Origin: Cyanoderma ruficeps
Lineage: Eukaryota; Chordata; Aves; Passeriformes; Timaliidae
Assembly (NCBI GenBank): GCA_008694505.1
Contig: VZDJ01000049.1
Location: 3,687,932 to 3,751,931, forward strand
DNA: 64,000 nucleotides
Reading direction: 5' to 3'
Below, piece after piece: positions 61,201 through 64,000 of this stretch (its first letter is position 1; every line of letters starts with the position of its first letter). A model generated the notes under the pieces. That model did not search any database, was not told the DNA's origin, and saw only the letters and a program-made list of their open reading frames with translations. Made by a program: the position numbers and the translations under genes.

Positions 61201-64000
61201 CTGGTTTTATACAATTCCTAAATGCCAGGAGATAAAACAAGTGCCAGGAAGTAAAACAGATACCAGGAAGTAAAACAAGTACCAGGAAGTAAAACAAGTA
61301 CCAGGAAGTAAAGCCAGTGCTATGATCGTGCTGTTGAAGGAGTAAAGTAGATTTTTGCTGTTCACAGGCTAGATTTCTATATCATTACACTACTGTAAAT
61401 CCGATTTAAACGGTGTTAAAAAGGCTCCAAAGGCTTTAAGAGTGTCTGTGACAACAGGAATTTTGTAAAGCATCCCCTAGATGGAGCAGGTTGGCAAGGG
61501 CCGTGCCTGTGCACAGGATCGGCTGTGCTGCCACACTCGGCTTTACAACGACTTCATAACCAAATTTGGATGAAGGACACTCGTTTTACACTCATTTCAC
61601 ACTCATTTCTACGCTCATTTTACAGTCCTTCAGCACATGACTGCTCATGTTCAGTGTTGGTCACTCTGAAAGACCATCAGGACATTCCTGTGCTGAAAAT
61701 GCCACACTGATCCTTCCTGGTCAACACATCTGCAGTCTTGCACTGAAATAAGCTCCACACCAATCACCAATCCTTTATTTTTTTTAAAAATGTATTTTCT
61801 TAGCCCTGTAAAGCCAAGTACAGCTACCAGGGAGTGTGATGTGATCTCCCAAAGGCTCTTTTACTACATCAAAGGTCCAAGATGAATAAAGGTTCAGAGA
61901 CTCAGGTATCTCTTTCAGTAATAACATTTCAAAATTCTGAGGATAGAATATAAATTTTCCATGTCTATAGCACTTAGATCTACAGGGGAAAAAATATCTC
62001 GGCTGTAAGGCAAGCAATTATATTTATTTGTCAATTATAAAATTAGATTTAGGATTCACTAGAGAATATCAATTCTGAATGCCCCATAAAGCTCTGCTAA
62101 TAACTATAGATACCCATGATTTTGACCTTTCTATTATTTAGACTTATATTTCCTTTCATTTATATGGCTTGATAAAAATTAATGATGCTTCACCCTTTAA
62201 CTGAATTTCCCATGCTCAGAACGACTCCTGAAAATGATTTTGTCTGTGTTTTGTTTGTTGTGCAGACTGAAGCTGACAAGAAATCAGAAATCAGGCCATG
62301 CAGGAAGGTAAAGAAGTATCTGGGACAGACAAAAAATTCCCTCTTTTCCCACAGTTAAATAAAAATCCCTCCAATAAGCACATCCATCTAACATTTTCTA
62401 AGAAGGAGAAGGTTTATGTGAAAAGCCTCATGAGAATTTACGAGCTTGTAAAGTATTTCTCCTCAACTTGCCTCTTTTTTTAATCTTTAAAAAAAAATAC
62501 TCTAAATACAGGACGCAGCCTCAGATGGCAAAAGGAAGGGATTACAAATAGTAGCAGAGTATTTTAATGAGATGGGAACTGTTTCCCCCACTCGGGTCCA
62601 GAGAATGAGCATTTCTGACACCCTAATTAACAGAATGCAATCAGAAAAGCAGCAGTTTCCACAGGGTGGAATATTTATTTTGTACAAATGGGGCAAAATT
62701 TTACTCCTAACAAGGACTTGGTTTTTACCTAGGTCAGGGGTGTAAACCAAGCTTATCCACCACCTTCAGAAATGCTCAAATCTCGAACTTTGGCAAAACT
62801 TTCAGTACAACTGGCTTCAGGGTGAGTTGCCTTGAAATATGTTTTACCTTAGGACACTCTGAGGTGTTTTACATATTAATGAACCCTAAAGATTTGGTAA
62901 ATTTGAAGGAAATTCTCTGAAGCTCATATAAGCACACCTGATTTCCAGTATTTCTAACACTCAAAACCACATTTACAACAATCAAAATGATTCCTTTTGT
63001 AAGTAACATGAGTTTTTGAACCTGAGCAGCAAGGACAATGGGCAGAATGTATGTAAAGCATAAATAAACCTCATACAGATATATAAAATAGGAACTCAAA
63101 TAATAGGGATCAGTACTACTGTGCATAGAGTGTTTTAATTTAAGGTCACTCAACCACAATGACTCAATTCTGGAAAAAAATATTAACCTTGAGTTCAGGA
63201 AAAAAAAAACAAACAAAAAAAACCCCTTTTGATAGCCAAATTGCATCTCTAGCTGAGACTCAGAGTCCGAGAGTGCAGCCCAAAATAAGAATTTCCCTTT
63301 TGTGTGTGTTCCAAAGAAAATGGCATTACTGTCTCCCATCTAAGAACATCTTCATCCACTCAAGCAGCTCTTCACCATGACTGGGGACACGGAATTGCTT
63401 ATTAATGTGAGGGACTCACAGCACTGGAGAGGTGGGATCCCAGAGCGAGAGTGTTCTTATCTGTGTGTTTAAGACTGAAACACAATGTAGTCTTGGCCTT
63501 TGTACATGTTGTTTACAAAGAAATCATAAATAAAGAAATAGCAACAGAAAAAGTTCTGTTCTCCCGGGGCCTTGATCCATTTGGTTTAATATTATTTTCT
63601 CCTTGACAAACTTCCATATTCTTGACAAAGTAAAGTTTTAAAAGCCTTTAGCTGGTGGCAAAATAAACACGTTTCACTCATGAAATCTGTCTTTAAAGCT
63701 GTGATCTGTGCTCTGTATTTTTTTTTCCAGGGAAACATTTTTTCAGACCTTTTCTATTTCCTTATTTTCTAACACTGGCAAAAGGAACAGGCTGAGTGAA
63801 CTCCAGGCTGGGGAGTGGGGCAGGTCCGGATGAAACACCTATTTGAACTCATGAGAACCTCTCATCCTGCATATCAGCAGCTGATTAGCTGGAAATAGAT
63901 TTCCCTGTGATTAAAGGGGAGGTAATAAAGGGTATTGCTGTCTTCCTCTGCCTGTTCGCTCATTTGAAACCCTTCATATCCTTTGTATTTGTAGCACACG
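58205..64000. other. Intronic sequence to the end of the window
   Basis: Mostly AT-rich with a G/C-richer patch at 59560-60170 and the 19-bp tandem repeat at 61221. The 156-codon minus frame at 62869-63339 looks like chance. AATAAA at 63530-63535 has no transcript evidence around it. Confidence 0.5.
61221..61320. repeat. 19-bp tandem repeat, about 5 units
   Basis: Units contain CCAGGAAGTAAAACAAGTA. The third and fourth copies are nearly identical and the outer copies are diverged (ATGCCAGGAGATAAAAC at the left, AAAGCCAGTGC at the right). Confidence 0.9.

Larger units (their letters stand above)
30419..64000 (-). other. CDH13: CDH13 intron upstream of the exon (partial)
   Basis: At least 33.6 kb precede the acceptor in gene direction without a recognisable exon. 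This intron carries the minisatellites, five further LTR elements (31159, 41164, 51375, 54765, 57901), the inverted-ended element at 44229, both N gaps and three CR1 fragments. Four of its LTRs (31159, 41164, 51375, 57901) lie in the gene's sense orientation. Confidence 0.8.

Noticed and set aside
63480..63560. AATAAA-containing stretch as a gene's 3' end
   Set aside because: No upstream exon, no coding frame and no downstream GT-rich context that would single it out; such hexamers are common in AT-rich introns.
1..64000. tRNA, rRNA, snRNA or microRNA genes
   Set aside because: I looked for characteristic arms, boxes and strong long hairpins and found none I could defend by eye; a covariance-model scan would be decisive.

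Overview
This window is vertebrate, and most likely avian (probably songbird), nuclear DNA. The evidence is 3' ends of CR1 LINEs carrying the CR1-type ATTCTRTG tail, many short solo LTRs of endogenous retroviruses, AT-rich non-coding sequence between them, and one spliced exon with clean GT/AG borders. Nothing bacterial is present: no operons, ribosome binding sites, tRNAs, rRNAs or CRISPR.

The only coding sequence I can support is one 141-bp exon on the minus strand at 30278-30418. It encodes 47 residues of a cadherin ectodomain, ending in the calcium-binding linker [10 protein letters not shown]. The peptide matches the end of EC2 of T-cadherin (CDH13) as I remember it. The rest of the window is then two long CDH13 introns: 64000 down to 30419 is upstream of the exon in gene direction, and 30277 down to 1 is downstream. 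No other CDH13 exon was seen.

The introns hold a dated layer of mobile elements. LTR family 1 has five solo copies of about 300 bp (27258 and 27749 on plus; 41164, 51375 and 57901 on minus), with 6-bp target-site duplications (TSDs) found for all five, one of them imperfect. LTR family 2 has three copies (11719 minus, 18407 plus, 54765 plus), two with perfect 6-bp TSDs and all with the same internal hairpin. A third LTR type lies at 31159-31453, 740 bp upstream of the exon and in the gene's sense direction. A fourth LTR-like element at 44229-44727 has 10-bp perfect inverted ends, and a less certain one lies near 24530-25013. CR1 fragments are at 9484, 20531, 27615 (split by an LTR), 33431, 49695 and 56935.

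Tandem repeats are also prominent: a 31-unit, ~25-bp palindrome-rich minisatellite (36370-37128), a 23/27-bp minisatellite (49092-49343), a 10-bp repeat (31821-31907), a 19-bp repeat (61221-61320) and a CCTT tract (33326-33367). An inverted pair of ~103-bp segments, about 90 percent identical, lies at 37391 and 38528 and belongs to no element I recognise. Two N gaps (34519-34617, 55818-55845) sit next to poly-A.

No new gene system is visible. The points most worth checking are the sense-oriented LTRs with poly(A) signals inside the CDH13 introns, the tandem and nested LTR insertions, the unexplained inverted repeat, and the strand-biased substitutions in the LTR at 57901.
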